Assembly: GCA_022414725.1 (NCBI GenBank)
Contig: CM039466.1
Span: 10,159,027-10,223,026, forward strand
Origin: Microglena sp. YARC
Taxonomy: Eukaryota; Chlorophyta; Chlorophyceae; Chlamydomonadales; Chlamydomonadaceae
Reading direction: 5' to 3'
Length of the DNA stretch: 64,000 nt
Shown piece by piece: positions 19,168 through 29,985 of this stretch. The notes below the pieces were generated by a model that was given only the letters and a program-made list of their open reading frames with translations, made no database searches and was not told the DNA's origin. Position 1 is the stretch's first letter; each line of letters begins with the position of its first letter. The position numbers and the translations under genes are program-made.

Positions 19168-22100
19168 TTGGCCTTCACCAACAACCCTTCCTTCCCCAAA
19201 CCCTCCTCGTACCCCACCCGTTGCTTGCAACTCCCTACACCCCTTTCCCCTCAAATACCCGTCCCCAGATCTCGAGTTTTATCGAACTCAGATCTCCTAC
19301 TCCCTAATCCCGCCTTTCCCATCTACTTGTGCTTTGCCTTGCCCCGGAACATCGCCATGGACGCGCCGCAATACCCCAAGTTCGACGGTAAGGGAACACT
19401 TGAAACCTTTGCTACCTGGTACAAGGACATGACCAGCCCAATGCTGGACAACATCTGCAGGCACTCGGTGCTTGATGGTGACAGAGACTTCATCCCGCTT
19501 TCAGAGCCGAAAGACGGCATGCACTATTTTACCTCGCCCGACAGTAATATCACTGCCATCAGCAACTTTATTGCTATGGACCACATTTGCGACTCAGTAC
19601 ACTCATCCATCGCTGCTGTTCTTCGTGACCGTACTAACAATGCGGCATCTGCTTTGCGCTACCTGAGAACCGAATATGGATCAGGTTTCATGCTAGATCC
19701 TCCTATCCAAACTCCAATTCCCACAACCCTCAGATCTCTTAACTTCTCCCGCCACTCTATCCATCGCAATGCAGCACTTCCCATCCGCCGAGCATCCAGG
19801 TCCCCCTCTGACCGGAATGCGCCACCCCCACCGCCATTCGTGGATGCTCCTCCTCCACCACCGAAGGTGCCTCTGTGTCCCAATGATCCTCTTGTCCTCT
19901 GCCCCTTGGACGACGCCAAACTCAAGGCCAGCCTCCGCGCGAGCGCGCAGAAGATCCTGGAGAAGGACCCTAACTGGTTCAAGGACATTCAAGAGGGTCG
20001 CTACAAAGAGCGACCTCAACGTCCTCCAGGCCCATCCAGGCCGATTCCTGTAGACCAGCCGACTGCGACTGGTATCCCATCATCAGCGGGCAAGGAATTC
20101 TGGATTGGTGAGGATGACCCTGCTGGATCATCTGATCAACCTGACGACCAGGCATCTGCTGCACCTAAGGTGCCACCTGTCCACCCGGATGCTCATCTAC
20201 CTGGATGGTATTCAGAGTGGAAAGAGGACATGCTAAAAGAGCGGGACGCCATGCTTGAAAGTAAGATCTCTAGTATCCTGCCCTATCCTGCTGATCATCT
20301 TGTCCTTCACACTGTCTCAGAGATAGGAAACTCCCCCACTCTGCAGAATACCCACAGTAGTGGGGACCAACAAGACCAAGACCCTACTCCTGAGCCTGAC
20401 CCTATCCTTCACACTGTCTCAGAGATAGGTAGCCCCCCCACTCTGCAGAACACCCACAGTAGTGGGGACCATGAAGATGCAACTCCTGATCCAGATTCCT
20501 CTGAGCACCCATCTGGCAATACGATTATGTGTTTCTACCCCTCTCAACCCATGGCACATGACTGGGTACTCAGCTCTGATTCAATTCATCACCTTACCTA
20601 CAACAAGCATGCACTCATCAGAATCATACCTCTATCTCCTCCAGTACCAGTGTTCTTCCCAGGACATCCCCATCCACGTATGTGCTCCTCCACAGGCACA
20701 GCTGTAGTCCAAGCACACAATGGCTTGGTCCTAACCCTCAAGTATGTTCATATATGTCCCATTGATAGTGACCCCATGCCACTCATCATTCCACACAATG
20801 GCATTCCAATGCAACTCATAAGCATCCCAGCTATGATGAGACAAGATGATGCCCTTACTCTTTCTTTGGATGACTCCCAGGCTACCCTATGCCTCCCTTT
20901 CCAAGAGGACATAGGACAGGACGATGAGCCTGGACCATCACTCCAGCCTGTCCTGGTCTGCCACAACAATGCAAGGGGAGAAGTCTATACCACAGATGTA
21001 TTCTACCCCAAGCCTACTGATCACCCAGATCAAGACAGCCCAGTTGACCCATGGTACCTGAACCCTAACGTCATGGTACACCATTTATGCTCGGCAGGAA
21101 GAGCTAAGTGGACTCAACGGTTCAAGGACTCTGCAGACCGCCTCAATGAACTGGCATCTCCTCCTCCTCCTCCTCCTCCATTGCCACCGCCAGTTTCTCC
21201 TCCTCCTCCATCACCACCACCAGCTTCTGCTCCTCCTCCTCCCTCTCCACCAGCTCCTGTCTCCTCCCCTCCCTCCACCTCTGCTGACCCTGCTGAGCCT
21301 CCCTGTACAAGCCCTATCCATGCTTCCCCCAGCCGTACCAGGAAAAGAGATAAGAGAAAGCCAGATATGACATGCTGGAACTGTGATGGATTTGGACATT
21401 CCTCTACACAGTGCCCCTCACCAGGCACAAACTTGGCTCATAAACCACTCATGAACACCCTTCTCAAGCCCAAGCCAACAGGTCCTCCTGTACCAGTGCC
21501 TCCAGCACCCCCTAGAGCTCCTGCCACTGTCCAGTACCAGAAGAAATCCAATGGTGAGCCTTCCCCAGACTGCCTGTACTGGTCAGACTGCCACAGAGAA
21601 GCAGGATATGTAGAGGTCATGCCAGATAGTGCCCCTAGTTGTAGCCAGGATGATGATGCCATAGATGTTGCCCAACAGCTGGCCAACATGAAAGCATCAA
21701 TGCTGGAGATCTATAAGAAGAGGTATCCATCTGTAGCCAGCCAGCAGACTATCCAGCCACCAGTAGAGCCACCAGTAGAGAAACCAGCAGAGCCACCAGT
21801 AAAGCCACCAGTAGAACCACCAGTAGAGCTACCAGTACAGCCAGCAGTTGAGCCACCAGTAGAGCCCCCAGTAGAGCCAGCAGTAGAGCAACCTGCAGAT
21901 AAACCTACACAGTTGGCCACTGCCATCCTATCCCTATTCCAAGAGGACATACTCCTCCAGACCATGGTCCCCACTGGCATCACAGACTTCTCTCCAGGTA
22001 GCACACCTCCCACATCAGAACCAGGTTCCCAAGCTGACATACAGAACAATGCCCACATGCCTGCTGTCAGCTACACCCTTGAGAACCACAGGGAGGGATA

Positions 22101-22686
22101 CTATCCCCTGGGGGAACTGATGGAAATATTAGATCACATGATGCTCTTGCCCACCCCACCCTGCATAGTCAACATGCTCAGGGTCCCCTTATACACCTTG
22201 ATCCACGACTTCTATGCAAGGTACAAGCACCTGAGGTCCCTTCCAAACCAAGTCTGGAGTGAACAGGATATGCCCACCAATCCTGCACCAGTTATTACCC
22301 CTATCCACTTGCACTCTAAGCTTCTAGCCACTCTCATATATAAGTATGACACCTGCTCAGCCAGCATGAAGGATAGATTGAAGTGGACCATCTGCCTGCA
22401 GGCAGCCATGGTCAGTGCCTACTGCAATGCAGCCCACAGGCAGCCAGGACTCCTCATGCAGTCCCATCAGATCAGGACAGATGGAGAGCCCAGTCCTATC
22501 CTGATCTACGTTGATGATGCCATCATGCCCTGGAATCAGCAAGACTGTTTCATCCTCAACTTCTGCCCTCCTGCCTTCCACTCTGACCCTACAGCTGACC
22601 TGTGGGATGACCTGCACCAGGCCATCACAACTAGGCTTAAGAGAGATGGGTTCTACCAGATCCCATACCCAGTTGATGACACCTGA
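19168..22686 (+). CDS. Gag-like polyprotein of the LTR element
   Basis: Open for 1172 codons; the likely start is the ATG at 19357 (MDAPQYPKFDGKGTLETFA), giving 1109 aa, because the upstream part looks like non-coding leader. A copia-gag-like start 'P.FDG....F..W' is followed by proline-rich linkers, an internal duplication (LHTVSEIG..PTLQNTHSSG twice, around 20310 and 20410), a poly-Pro tract, one CCHC zinc knuckle CWNCDGFGHSSTQC (Cys codon at 21373), a (PPVEP)n tract (21756-21900) and an unrecognised C-terminal domain of about 260 aa. No protease D(T/S)G or RT is present; a lone YVDD (about 22510) has no RT context. Expected role: packaging of element RNA into virus-like particles. Confidence 0.85.
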   Translation: MAFTNNPSFPKPSSYPTRCLQLPTPLSPQIPVPRSRVLSNSDLLLPNPAFPIYLCFALPRNIAMDAPQYPKFDGKGTLETFATWYKDMTSPMLDNICRHSVLDGDRDFIPLSEPKDGMHYFTSPDSNITAISNFIAMDHICDSVHSSIAAVLRDRTNNAASALRYLRTEYGSGFMLDPPIQTPIPTTLRSLNFSRHSIHRNAALPIRRASRSPSDRNAPPPPPFVDAPPPPPKVPLCPNDPLVLCPLDDAKLKASLRASAQKILEKDPNWFKDIQEGRYKERPQRPPGPSRPIPVDQPTATGIPSSAGKEFWIGEDDPAGSSDQPDDQASAAPKVPPVHPDAHLPGWYSEWKEDMLKERDAMLESKISSILPYPADHLVLHTVSEIGNSPTLQNTHSSGDQQDQDPTPEPDPILHTVSEIGSPPTLQNTHSSGDHEDATPDPDSSEHPSGNTIMCFYPSQPMAHDWVLSSDSIHHLTYNKHALIRIIPLSPPVPVFFPGHPHPRMCSSTGTAVVQAHNGLVLTLKYVHICPIDSDPMPLIIPHNGIPMQLISIPAMMRQDDALTLSLDDSQATLCLPFQEDIGQDDEPGPSLQPVLVCHNNARGEVYTTDVFYPKPTDHPDQDSPVDPWYLNPNVMVHHLCSAGRAKWTQRFKDSADRLNELASPPPPPPPLPPPVSPPPPSPPPASAPPPPSPPAPVSSPPSTSADPAEPPCTSPIHASPSRTRKRDKRKPDMTCWNCDGFGHSSTQCPSPGTNLAHKPLMNTLLKPKPTGPPVPVPPAPPRAPATVQYQKKSNGEPSPDCLYWSDCHREAGYVEVMPDSAPSCSQDDDAIDVAQQLANMKASMLEIYKKRYPSVASQQTIQPPVEPPVEKPAEPPVKPPVEPPVELPVQPAVEPPVEPPVEPAVEQPADKPTQLATAILSLFQEDILLQTMVPTGITDFSPGSTPPTSEPGSQADIQNNAHMPAVSYTLENHREGYYPLGELMEILDHMMLLPTPPCIVNMLRVPLYTLIHDFYARYKHLRSLPNQVWSEQDMPTNPAPVITPIHLHSKLLATLIYKYDTCSASMKDRLKWTICLQAAMVSAYCNAAHRQPGLLMQSHQIRTDGEPSPILIYVDDAIMPWNQQDCFILNFCPPAFHSDPTADLWDDLHQAITTRLKRDGFYQIPYPVDDT

Positions 22687-23070
22687 TCTCCTGATCCAGT
22701 AGCTAGCCAGCAGTTGATAGATGATAAGTTTTCATGGCATCCCTTGTAGTCTTTCAGATTTGACTTTCCACCAGTCACCTCTATCACCTCAATTCTAGAC
22801 TCCATGACACCAAGTAACAGACTTTTCCTAGATATTGATTGATTGCAACTTGATTGTCTGCTTTCTTCTATTTTAGATTTGACCTGAGCAGACATCCTGT
22901 CCCACAGGATATTCCTGTGCCTCCTCTCCTTGCACCTGTTAAGCCAGCCTGCCAGTCAGCCCAAGTTTATCTTTCAAAGCATAAGTTACTTAAAAATATT
23001 TAAAGTCCCTCTAGTTTTTTCTTTTAACTCCTCTAATTCCCGGAATTCTCCAGATTGAAGAATACCAGGA

Positions 23071-23081
23071 ATTGGGGGGGA
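23071..23081 (+). other. Polypurine tract
   Basis: ATTGGGGGGGA directly before the 3' LTR, the expected plus-strand primer position. Confidence 0.7.
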
Positions 23082-23328
23082 TGTTGTTCACCGGGTTTCA
23101 CCGGCTCACCTAGAGTGACTTAGAGTGCACAGTACTACCTCCCTGTTGCACTGTACTGCGATGCCGCTGCCAGCTATGGCACGGACTCTGATGCCGGTAC
23201 CCTGAGGTGCCGCGCCATCTCAGTACTTCCTCCTAGCGCATTGATCCAATGCTTATCTAACTGTAAAGATCGTATCCTTACCGTCTTCCCCTCGTCTCTG
23301 TGCTCTGCACATACTCCGGAAACTCACA
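23082..23328 (+). repeat. 3' LTR of gag-only element
   Basis: Nearly identical to 18551-18797; followed by the GTCTC target duplicate. Confidence 0.92.
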
Positions 23329-23333
23329 GTCTC

Positions 23334-23625
23334 GGCAGTGATTTGCTGGGTTTATGTAACGAATACTCTCTCTCTCTCTCTCTCTCTCTCCCTCTCTTGG
23401 GAGCTTGCTCATAATATAGGTAGAGAAGGGCACCATGATATCCTATTAGATCATGTCATCATATGATATCCGAATGAAAACAATCTCCAGATTTTACCCG
23501 AATGAAAAAAAACAATTTTTTTGAAACCCGAATGATTTTTTTTTACCCGAATGAAAAACAAATTCAATTTTTTTGATTGAGGGATTAGCCTGTCAAAACT
23601 GTGTGTCCGTTTATTAGATCATGTC
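23334..23625. repeat. Continuation of the host repeat plus (CT)n and foldback remnants
   Basis: GGCAGTGATTTGCTGGGTTTATGTAACGAA continues the repeat split by the LTR element. After (CT)n at about 23368-23398 come ACCCGAATGA repeats and GATTGAGGGATTAGCCTGTC, as in the foldback element at 50560-50750. Confidence 0.6.
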
Positions 23626-23635
23626 CACCTATTAG

Positions 23636-23787
23636 ATCATGACATCATATGATATCATATGATGCCGGCAGTCTAGCTAGGCTATATTTACCATTTACAC
23701 ACAATATTATATGATGCGATTTGTTTGATATCATATGATTAAATACTCGCCTTTGGTTGGTATCATATAATTTGACGGTCCCTACAT
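23636..23787. mobile_element. Partial MITE, TAGGGAACGGCAA family
   Basis: TCATATGATATCATATGATG, GCCGGCAGTCTAGCTAGGC and the right end TTTGACGGTCCCTA match the family; the left terminus is rearranged. Confidence 0.7.
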
Positions 23788-23970
23788 ATAGTACAGCAGA
23801 ACTGGGTTAGGTCATACTGTCGGCTGCCGGTAGGGTAGGTAATACCGGCAGCTAGCTGGTGTGTGCCCTCGCGCATACTACGGTATGCTATGGATACAGT
23901 CATGGCATGACAGTGTAACACAAACTGCCCGCCTTATTCTCCAGTGTCAATATTCGAACTCTTATAAATA

Positions 23971-24120
23971 CTAACATCTGAGCCCGTCGTACCGACGGGA
24001 GGACCCCCGTGGCGACAGGTCTCGGAAAATCGAGATTCAAAACCAATGAAACCAAAAACCCAACCGCCTGGGCCAAAAGGGCTAAACCATATCACCATCA
24101 ACGCTATATTATATATAGGA
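23971..24120 (-). mobile_element. Helitron-like unit A
   Basis: On the minus strand it starts TCCTATATATAATATAG and ends with the hairpin CCCGTCGGTACGACGGG, GCTCAGATG, TTAG, followed by T. This is the 5'-TC...hairpin...CTRR-3' layout of Helitrons with a variant terminal tetramer. 150 bp, no coding capacity. Confidence 0.7.
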
Positions 24121-24334
24121 CTTGCATCTGAGCCCGTCGTACCGACGGGAAGAACGCCACTGGGGCCCCCGTGGCCACGTCAGCGACAGGTCTCGGAAAA
24201 TCGAGATCCGAGACTCACTGCCACCTGGGCGACAGGTCAGTAAGATCTGAAACCAAAGCCCCAAGTGGCTAGGCCAAAACTAGGCACGCGCTAAACCCCG
24301 GACAACCTACTACATGCTACTCTATATATACTGA
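24121..24334 (-). mobile_element. Helitron-like unit B
   Basis: Minus strand: starts TCAGTATATATAGAG, ends with the CCCGTCG/CGACGGG hairpin, GCTCAGATG, CAAG. It abuts unit A with no intervening base. Confidence 0.72.
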
Positions 24335-24481
24335 CTAGCATTGAGCCCGTCGTTCCGACGGGAAGACCCCCGTGGCCACGTCAGTAACAGGTGGGCAAGA
24401 TATGAAACTAAAGCCCCGAACACACGCTGGGCACGTGCTAAACCCCAGACAACCTACTATCGCCCAACTTTATATAAAAGA
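24335..24481 (-). mobile_element. Helitron-like unit C
   Basis: Minus strand: preceded by A, starts TCTTTTATATAAAG, ends hairpin CCCGTCGGAACGACGGG, GCTCAATG, CTAG (canonical). It abuts unit B. The outer borders of the three-unit block are A and T, the usual Helitron target. Confidence 0.78.
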
Positions 24482-24670
24482 TCGCAAACAACAAAGATTC
24501 CATCAAAACTCTTCCAGATCTTTTCATATTACAATGCTACCATGGATAACGGGGGAGGTACTCTGTTTGTTTTGATTTCAGCCTTAAGGTAACTGGTCGT
24601 GATCTTGTACGACAAAAATATTACATTAGCCAGCTTCAGGCTAGGTTACAATTTTAACTTGGTTACAAGG

Positions 24671-25008
24671 TATCAGCATGAATAGCGGTGCTCTCGCTTG
24701 TTTTATGTCTTGGTGACTCCTTATGTACTCCCTTAGAACTATCGGTCCTGAAAGTACTATGTCAGCTTCCCGTAGACTATGTCATTCTTCATGACACTGT
24801 GACGACTTCCTGTTGACTGTGTCATCGGTTCTTCTGACACGCGCTGTCTAGCCTGTACCCTGATCAGGTTCCAGGCTACCGCCCCCTTTCCTCCACTGGT
24901 GCCCCTTAATGGGTCTCCAGTGCTTGTAACTTATTCTCGTCTCCGCATTTATAGATTGGCGTGCTGCACACACAAAGTCCACTCTCCGGAGTGTTATCCA
25001 AGCTGATA
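24671..25008 (+). repeat. 5' LTR of degenerate copia element
   Basis: 338 bp; terminal inverted TATCAGC/GCTGATA. Confidence 0.92.
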
Positions 25009-25025
25009 GGTTATACGGCCCTTCA
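25009..25025 (+). promoter_or_regulatory. Putative primer binding site
   Basis: GGTTATACGGCCCTT, similar to the site after the other element's LTR and to the copia half-tRNA site. Confidence 0.45.
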
Positions 25026-25141
25026 TTTACTACCACTGCTTTGCGATGCAACTTCCGCGAGGACCTCCCGCCATTTTGAGAAACTCCATGACATGGATGG
25101 TCTTTCCTGGACGCGCGGGATGCGCAGTATCATTCTCAGCG

Positions 25142-28100
25142 ATGGCTGCGACCAATCCTTCCAACGGAGGAACGGCTCCTCTTGATGATTGGCTAGACGT
25201 TTGTGCACCAGCTGCCTCTGCTAGCGGTCATGAGAGTCCTTCCGCCATCGTGGAAGTAACCCCCCCCCCGGTCATTCCTCCATCTTCTCTTCCTTTTCCT
25301 CCCCTGCCGTCTGTCGCCTCCTCCCGTCTGTCGTAGATGACTGTGACGTGCAGACTCAAGTCGGCGACTAGCCTGGACATCGGTGGAGATACCCCGTCTT
25401 CGTCTGCTCGCGTCCTTGTCGTCGCTGACCTTTCTCCGGTGTTTGAGGCTCTGCCTGCATACCGGAGGTTGCCAAGCCGACCAAGCTCCCTGCTGATGTC
25501 TACGTCGTCTTTGCCCCCTTTGCTCTGCCCAGCCAACGGTCGGCTACTGGCATGAGCTTGCGCTCTAGTGGCTCTGTGCTACCTTCTGGAGAATTTTTTC
25601 GATCAAGCTGGCGGATCGCCGGCACTGCCGTAGGGTTCGCCAGAGGAGGACGACCTACGCGTCTGGACCTGTAGATTCTGGAGGTGGTAGGAGGCAGGGG
25701 GGTATGGTCAGCACCACTACGGGTGCTGCTCCCTCTACCCCCCAACCGGGTGAGTCGAGCGATAGAGGGGGGGACTTGGGATTGACTGATCATCGACGGC
25801 GGGATATTAGGACCTTTACATGCCTCGGCTCTGCTCTTCGCATCCTAGCGATAAATGTTCGAATTCTGCCCTTGCGATTTGCGATTTTCTGCCATTGGTG
25901 CGATTTTCTGCCATTGGTGCGATTTTCTGCACTGTCATTCTCGTCTCCTTTTTCCCATACCTCAAATCTCGACTTCAACCTAACGCTTCCCCACCTTCTG
26001 TGATCCCAGGTCTTGCAGCGCCGCAGTGGACGTCCTGGCCCTAGTCCAGCGGCCGTGGAGGATCTTTGGCATGATATCTTGGTGGATATTTTTCTCTCTT
26101 AGGCTCCTTGTGACCCCTGGGTGCGTTCCGTGGTTCGACAGAGGTTACTACTTTGTCTTCCCGTGCCCCTGGTTCCCCCCTTAGGTGTATGCCTTAGCTA
26201 CGTGAGTTTGAGTTCAAGTGTTTGAGTTCTGATAGGGCTTAGGAATTTTTAGTTAAGTGGTATAGAGGCATGGTTGATCTCGATTAGTTGGGGCATGCAT
26301 GAGTTGTTGATGATGACACTGCTCAGCATGGTGCTAGTGTGTTATCTTTGCAATCGCGTGTTCATCTAGGGAGACAAGACTCCTTCGGAGCTTTTCTTTG
26401 GGGTTGCACCTGATGTGTCGTTGTTGCGTTTGTTTGGTTGCCCTTGCTATGTAATCTTAGTATTGGGCAGTCACGCAACAAGCTAGTTAGAAAGGCATTA
26501 TTTGGTAGACTGGTTGGGTATTCCCTGGTGAGTAAGGGTTATTATATTTGGGTTTCCAATGTTGCGCCAGTTAGTAGTGAGTAGTGATGTACTCTCTATA
26601 TCCAGTTCAGTTCTAAACTGTCTTTCTGGGTTCTCCCATTAGTATGGGTCCCCGTGCCCGCTTGCATCCCTCCTGTCATCAAACGGTGATATGTTATGTG
26701 TTACCGGTAATTCCCTACGCCCTTTAACAACCCCAATTGTTGTTGGCTGGCCTGGCTGGATGTATCATTGTTGCATTCTAGACCAGGGCCTGATCTTGCT
26801 GTATTGTGTGTGAAGTTTTAGGGCGGGTGGGAGTTGGATATCCAACTATAATCTTAGCCGAATCTCAGGGGGTCGCCAGGCCCTCCTCTGTGCCACGTTT
26901 TAGCGGTGAAGCTTTAGGATTTAGACAGCCTTCGATCATAGTGGTACCTGGATCAGGTCCATTGACTAATAGTCGCCAACCTCCGACCACCTCGGATGGC
27001 TCGCGGGTGTCGATAATTCCGACGCCTCCTGTCGTCCCTGGTGGATTACTCGGGTCAAGCCCATGTGATGATGTAGCCGTTGCCGAATGGGTAAGTGATG
27101 ATCTTGAACACTGGTCTAGCTTGATACTGCGTATGGCTGGGGTGTTACAGTCAACCCAGGATTCATTGTTTTAGGTGCTGCTGGTTCTCATACGCAGGTT
27201 AACATGGCCCTATGTGTGAGTGCCTATTCCTCAGCACCTCCTAGACTGACTTATAGGGTAGTCTAGATTGGTGGAGCGTTACGACGCTTTGTTTAGGCAG
27301 CTTCCTTTCAGCTGTCTTTCTTGGTTTTGGTGGAAGGTGGTACTTAATTCAGACCACCGTTATAGCGTCTTGATGTTTTCTGACTCTTAGTTCCATAGGC
27401 AGATGGTTCGTTCAGTGGAGCTCATCATAGATTAGCTATTTATTTTTACTCCACACTGTTTTTAGATCACCAGCCCCTCATGTGATTGGAACTTTTTGTG
27501 GAGTGTAGTAGTTGTTTCCCTTCGGATTTTACTGTGAATTGGTGGGCTGGGTAATCTTGCAGTTGTACTTGCAGATGTACCGCCGCTCACCTCTTTCTTG
27601 TTTTCCGAGTGTATTTCAAGCGCTCTTTCAGTCCATCCTTTGCAGTAAATTCTTTGAAGTCCTTTTTATGCGTTTACTATTTTTCAGGTGGACAATAGGT
27701 TTTATGTACTATGGTTGTACATCTACCCTTCTATTGTTCATTGAACTGTGTTTCCTTTGTTGGTTACAAGTTTCTTGAAAATTTTAACTTCGCATCCTTT
27801 GGATTTTTTCAGTTACTGCAGGTTTGGTTTGCTTGTGGTTAGGCGCTTGGTGTGTCTTGAGTGCATGAGTTCTTTGCGGTGCGATACCCACCTCTTAGAG
27901 TGTTTTTCGTTAGTGCCGTAGCTGGGGAGTTATGATAATTAACTTTCATAAATCTTCTTACTTCCATCTTTGAGTGAGAAACCAGTTCATCATGGTTTTT
28001 TCATCCCAACCTAGTCATGAATTCTATGCTAAGAATAGTTTTTAAGGTAGTGGATTTTTCCATCGACTTTTTTTTCCATCGTAGTCTTTAGTGTCCTCTT

Positions 28101-28650
28101 GTCTGCGTCCTTTAGGCTTTGATTCTCTCGTGTGCTGCGCTCACACGATATTTCAATCCGTCTCTTTGGTTATCATTGATTGGCGTTAGGTTCCTATTCC
28201 CGGATCGGGTTTTCTATACCGTTGTTCCCCAACTTTGATATACGATTTTTTCAGTCTTCTCTTTAGGTTAAGTTCTCGGTTCTTTCAGTCACCGTTGTTC
28301 CCCTTCCTTTGGTATTAGGATTGATTTCTGTTTGGCCTTCCTGTGATTTTCTGGTTTGGTGCCTACTATTCTGGATGAATAGTATTTTTGCGCTTACCAT
28401 GGATGGTTACATTTCCATTTTGGTCTCAGCTCAGCTCGGTATGACCCAAGTTTTTTGCTGCTACATTTTCGGAGTACTACAGTGGTTTTTGGTTCATCCT
28501 TTCTCATCCTTTTATTTTAGACAAGGCTTTCTTCTGGTTTCCTGTTTTTCCGCCGTTCCTTAATAATTTTTGTTTGCTATCAAGTTATGGTTCTATGTCC
28601 CCAGTGCCATAGGTGGAGTACTAGTATTGTATGTCACCTGCGTCATAGGT
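25142..28650 (+). pseudogene. Degenerate gag-pol remnant
   Basis: A short open stretch begins MAATNPSNGGTAPLDDWL at 25142 and stops at 25336. The integrase tail motif (TPSEL...PDVSLLRLFGC) is at about 26383-26466. From about 26050 to 28600 the strand is T-rich with dense stops; I could not place an RT motif with confidence. Confidence 0.65.
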
Positions 28651-28654
28651 GGAG

Positions 28655-28992
28655 TATCAGCATGAATAGCGGTGCTCTCGCTTGTTTTATGTCTTGGTGA
28701 CTCCTTATGTACTCCCTTAGAACTATCGGTCCTGAAAGTACTATGTCAGCTTCCCGTAGACTATGTCATTCTTCATGACACTGTGACGACTTCCTGTTGA
28801 CTGTGTCATCGGTTCTTCTGACACGCGCTGTCTAGCCTGTACCCTGATCAGGTTCCAGGCTACCGCCCCCTTTCCTCCACTGGTGCCCCTTAATGGGTCT
28901 CCAGTGCTTGTAACTTATTCTCGTCTCCGCATTTATAGATTGGCGTGCTGCACACACAAAGTCCACTCTCCGGAGTGTTATCCAAGCTGATA
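28655..28992 (+). repeat. 3' LTR of degenerate copia element
   Basis: No difference from 24671-25008 seen by eye; preceded by the short purine tract AGGTGGAG. Confidence 0.92.
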
Positions 28993-28997
28993 CAAGG

Positions 28998-29635
28998 CTA
29001 CAAGACTTGAACTTGTTTACACGGCTTTAACAAGGTTACAAGACTTGAACTTGGTTACAAGGCTCCAGCAAGCAAGCAATGTTTATCTTCGGCAGCCAAG
29101 CAAAATCACCAGGTAAATGCCATAGGTTTCAACATCCAGGGGTCACCCGGGGTCCACAAGGCATGCGGGAGTTTCATAGTTCATACCCATGACCGCTTAC
29201 AACACCAAATTTACGCTGCAAGGGCCGCCGCTTACAACCGGTGAGCCACCGGCCTAACGCTTACAACCGCTCGTTGCAAGGGTCACTGCTTACAACACCA
29301 AATCTATGTTGCAAGGGCCAAGATCAATGCCTCACGAGCCAACGGGGTGGGACTCGTTTTCTCCCATAACAAATCAATGTCTGATAGAACTCAGTTTTCT
29401 TGCTCATGTCCATTCTGTTACATGGTAATAAACATTATCATAATGATTATAGCTAGCCATTGACCCGAGACGTCTACATCACACGCCGGGTGAGACTAGC
29501 AGTCTACTTAGTCCCAATCACCATAATAAGGCGTTGAATTTATTCACTTCTAGAGTGTTAATTTATTTAAGATCAGGGCACCTCCCCTGTCGCCAACTCC
29601 CAAAATTATACTAAGACACTCGAACTCAAGCTTCT
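28998..29635. repeat. Repeat Y pieces and unassigned intergenic DNA
   Basis: ACTTGGTTACAAGGCT.CAGCAA repeats continue the sequence interrupted by the copia element. The rest contains short repeats of GCTTACAAC(C)...TGCAAGGG but no gene. Confidence 0.5.
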
Positions 29636-29639
29636 TTAT

Positions 29640-29826
29640 TTTGTGCGTTCTCAAACTGGTATGTGGTGGTGCCATGCTGATGCAGGTCTAACCCGGCGCC
29701 TTGGTAGCCAGCCTGATGGTTTGTTCACACCAGCTTCTTTATTTGTGCGTTCTCAAACTGGAACGCGTGAGTGCCATGCTGATGCAGGTTTGACCTGACG
29801 TCATGGCAGCCAGCCTGATCGTTCAT
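29640..29826 (-). repeat. Copies of the phosphatase terminal exon beyond the stop
   Basis: About 113-bp units repeat the region of the last exon (minus strand GACGTCA..CAGCATGGCAC and CAGTTTGAGAACGCACAAAT) downstream of its TAA. Two extra partial copies, more diverged than the exon. Confidence 0.85.
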
Positions 29827-29985
29827 TTATACCAGGTTCTTAATTTGTGCATTCTCAAACTGGAACGCGGGGGTGCCATGCTGATGCATGTCTCCCCCAG
29901 ACGTCATGGCAGCCGCCATGATGGACAACGTGTCTCCGTGGGAGCAGAGCACAATGTTGCACCCATCATGCTTCTTCTCAAGGTT
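29827..29985 (-). CDS. Phosphatase exon 6 (SHGDT, terminal)
   Basis: TTGCAG acceptor; NLEKKHDGCNIVLCSHGDTL to FQFENAQIKNLV and TAA. SHGDT supplies the second catalytic His. Confidence 0.92.
   Translation of the reverse strand, partial: NLEKKHDGCNIVLCSHGDTLSIMAAAMTSGGDMHQHGTPAFQFENAQIKNLV

Larger units (their letters stand above)
18551..23328 (+). mobile_element. 4.8-kb non-autonomous copia-like LTR element carrying only a Gag-like ORF
   Basis: Two 247-bp LTRs (TGTTGTTCAC...AACTCACA) differ at about two positions (18605 G/T and 18743 T/G region). A 5-bp target duplication GTCTC lies at 18546-18550 and 23329-23333. GGTTACGGTCCC follows the left LTR and a purine tract TTGGGGGGGA precedes the right one. 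No protease, integrase, RT or RNase H is seen; the design resembles the TR-GAG class of gag-only elements, which need an autonomous partner. A related sequence at 50870-50965 shows the unoccupied site. Confidence 0.9.
24671..28992 (+). mobile_element. 4.3-kb Ty1/copia element with degenerate interior
   Basis: Two 338-bp LTRs (TATCAGCATG...CAAGCTGATA) that look identical by eye, with CAAGG target duplicates at 24666-24670 and 28993-28997. GGTTATACGGCCC follows the left LTR. At 26383-26466 one frame reads KTPSELFFGVAPDVSLLRLF then GCPCYV, the conserved end of copia integrases. The rest of the interior is full of stops and frameshifts, so no complete Gag-Pol remains. Confidence 0.88.

Noticed and set aside
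22505..22530. YVDD motif in the Gag-like ORF as a sign of reverse transcriptase
   Set aside because: No other RT blocks around it and wrong spacing; treated as chance.
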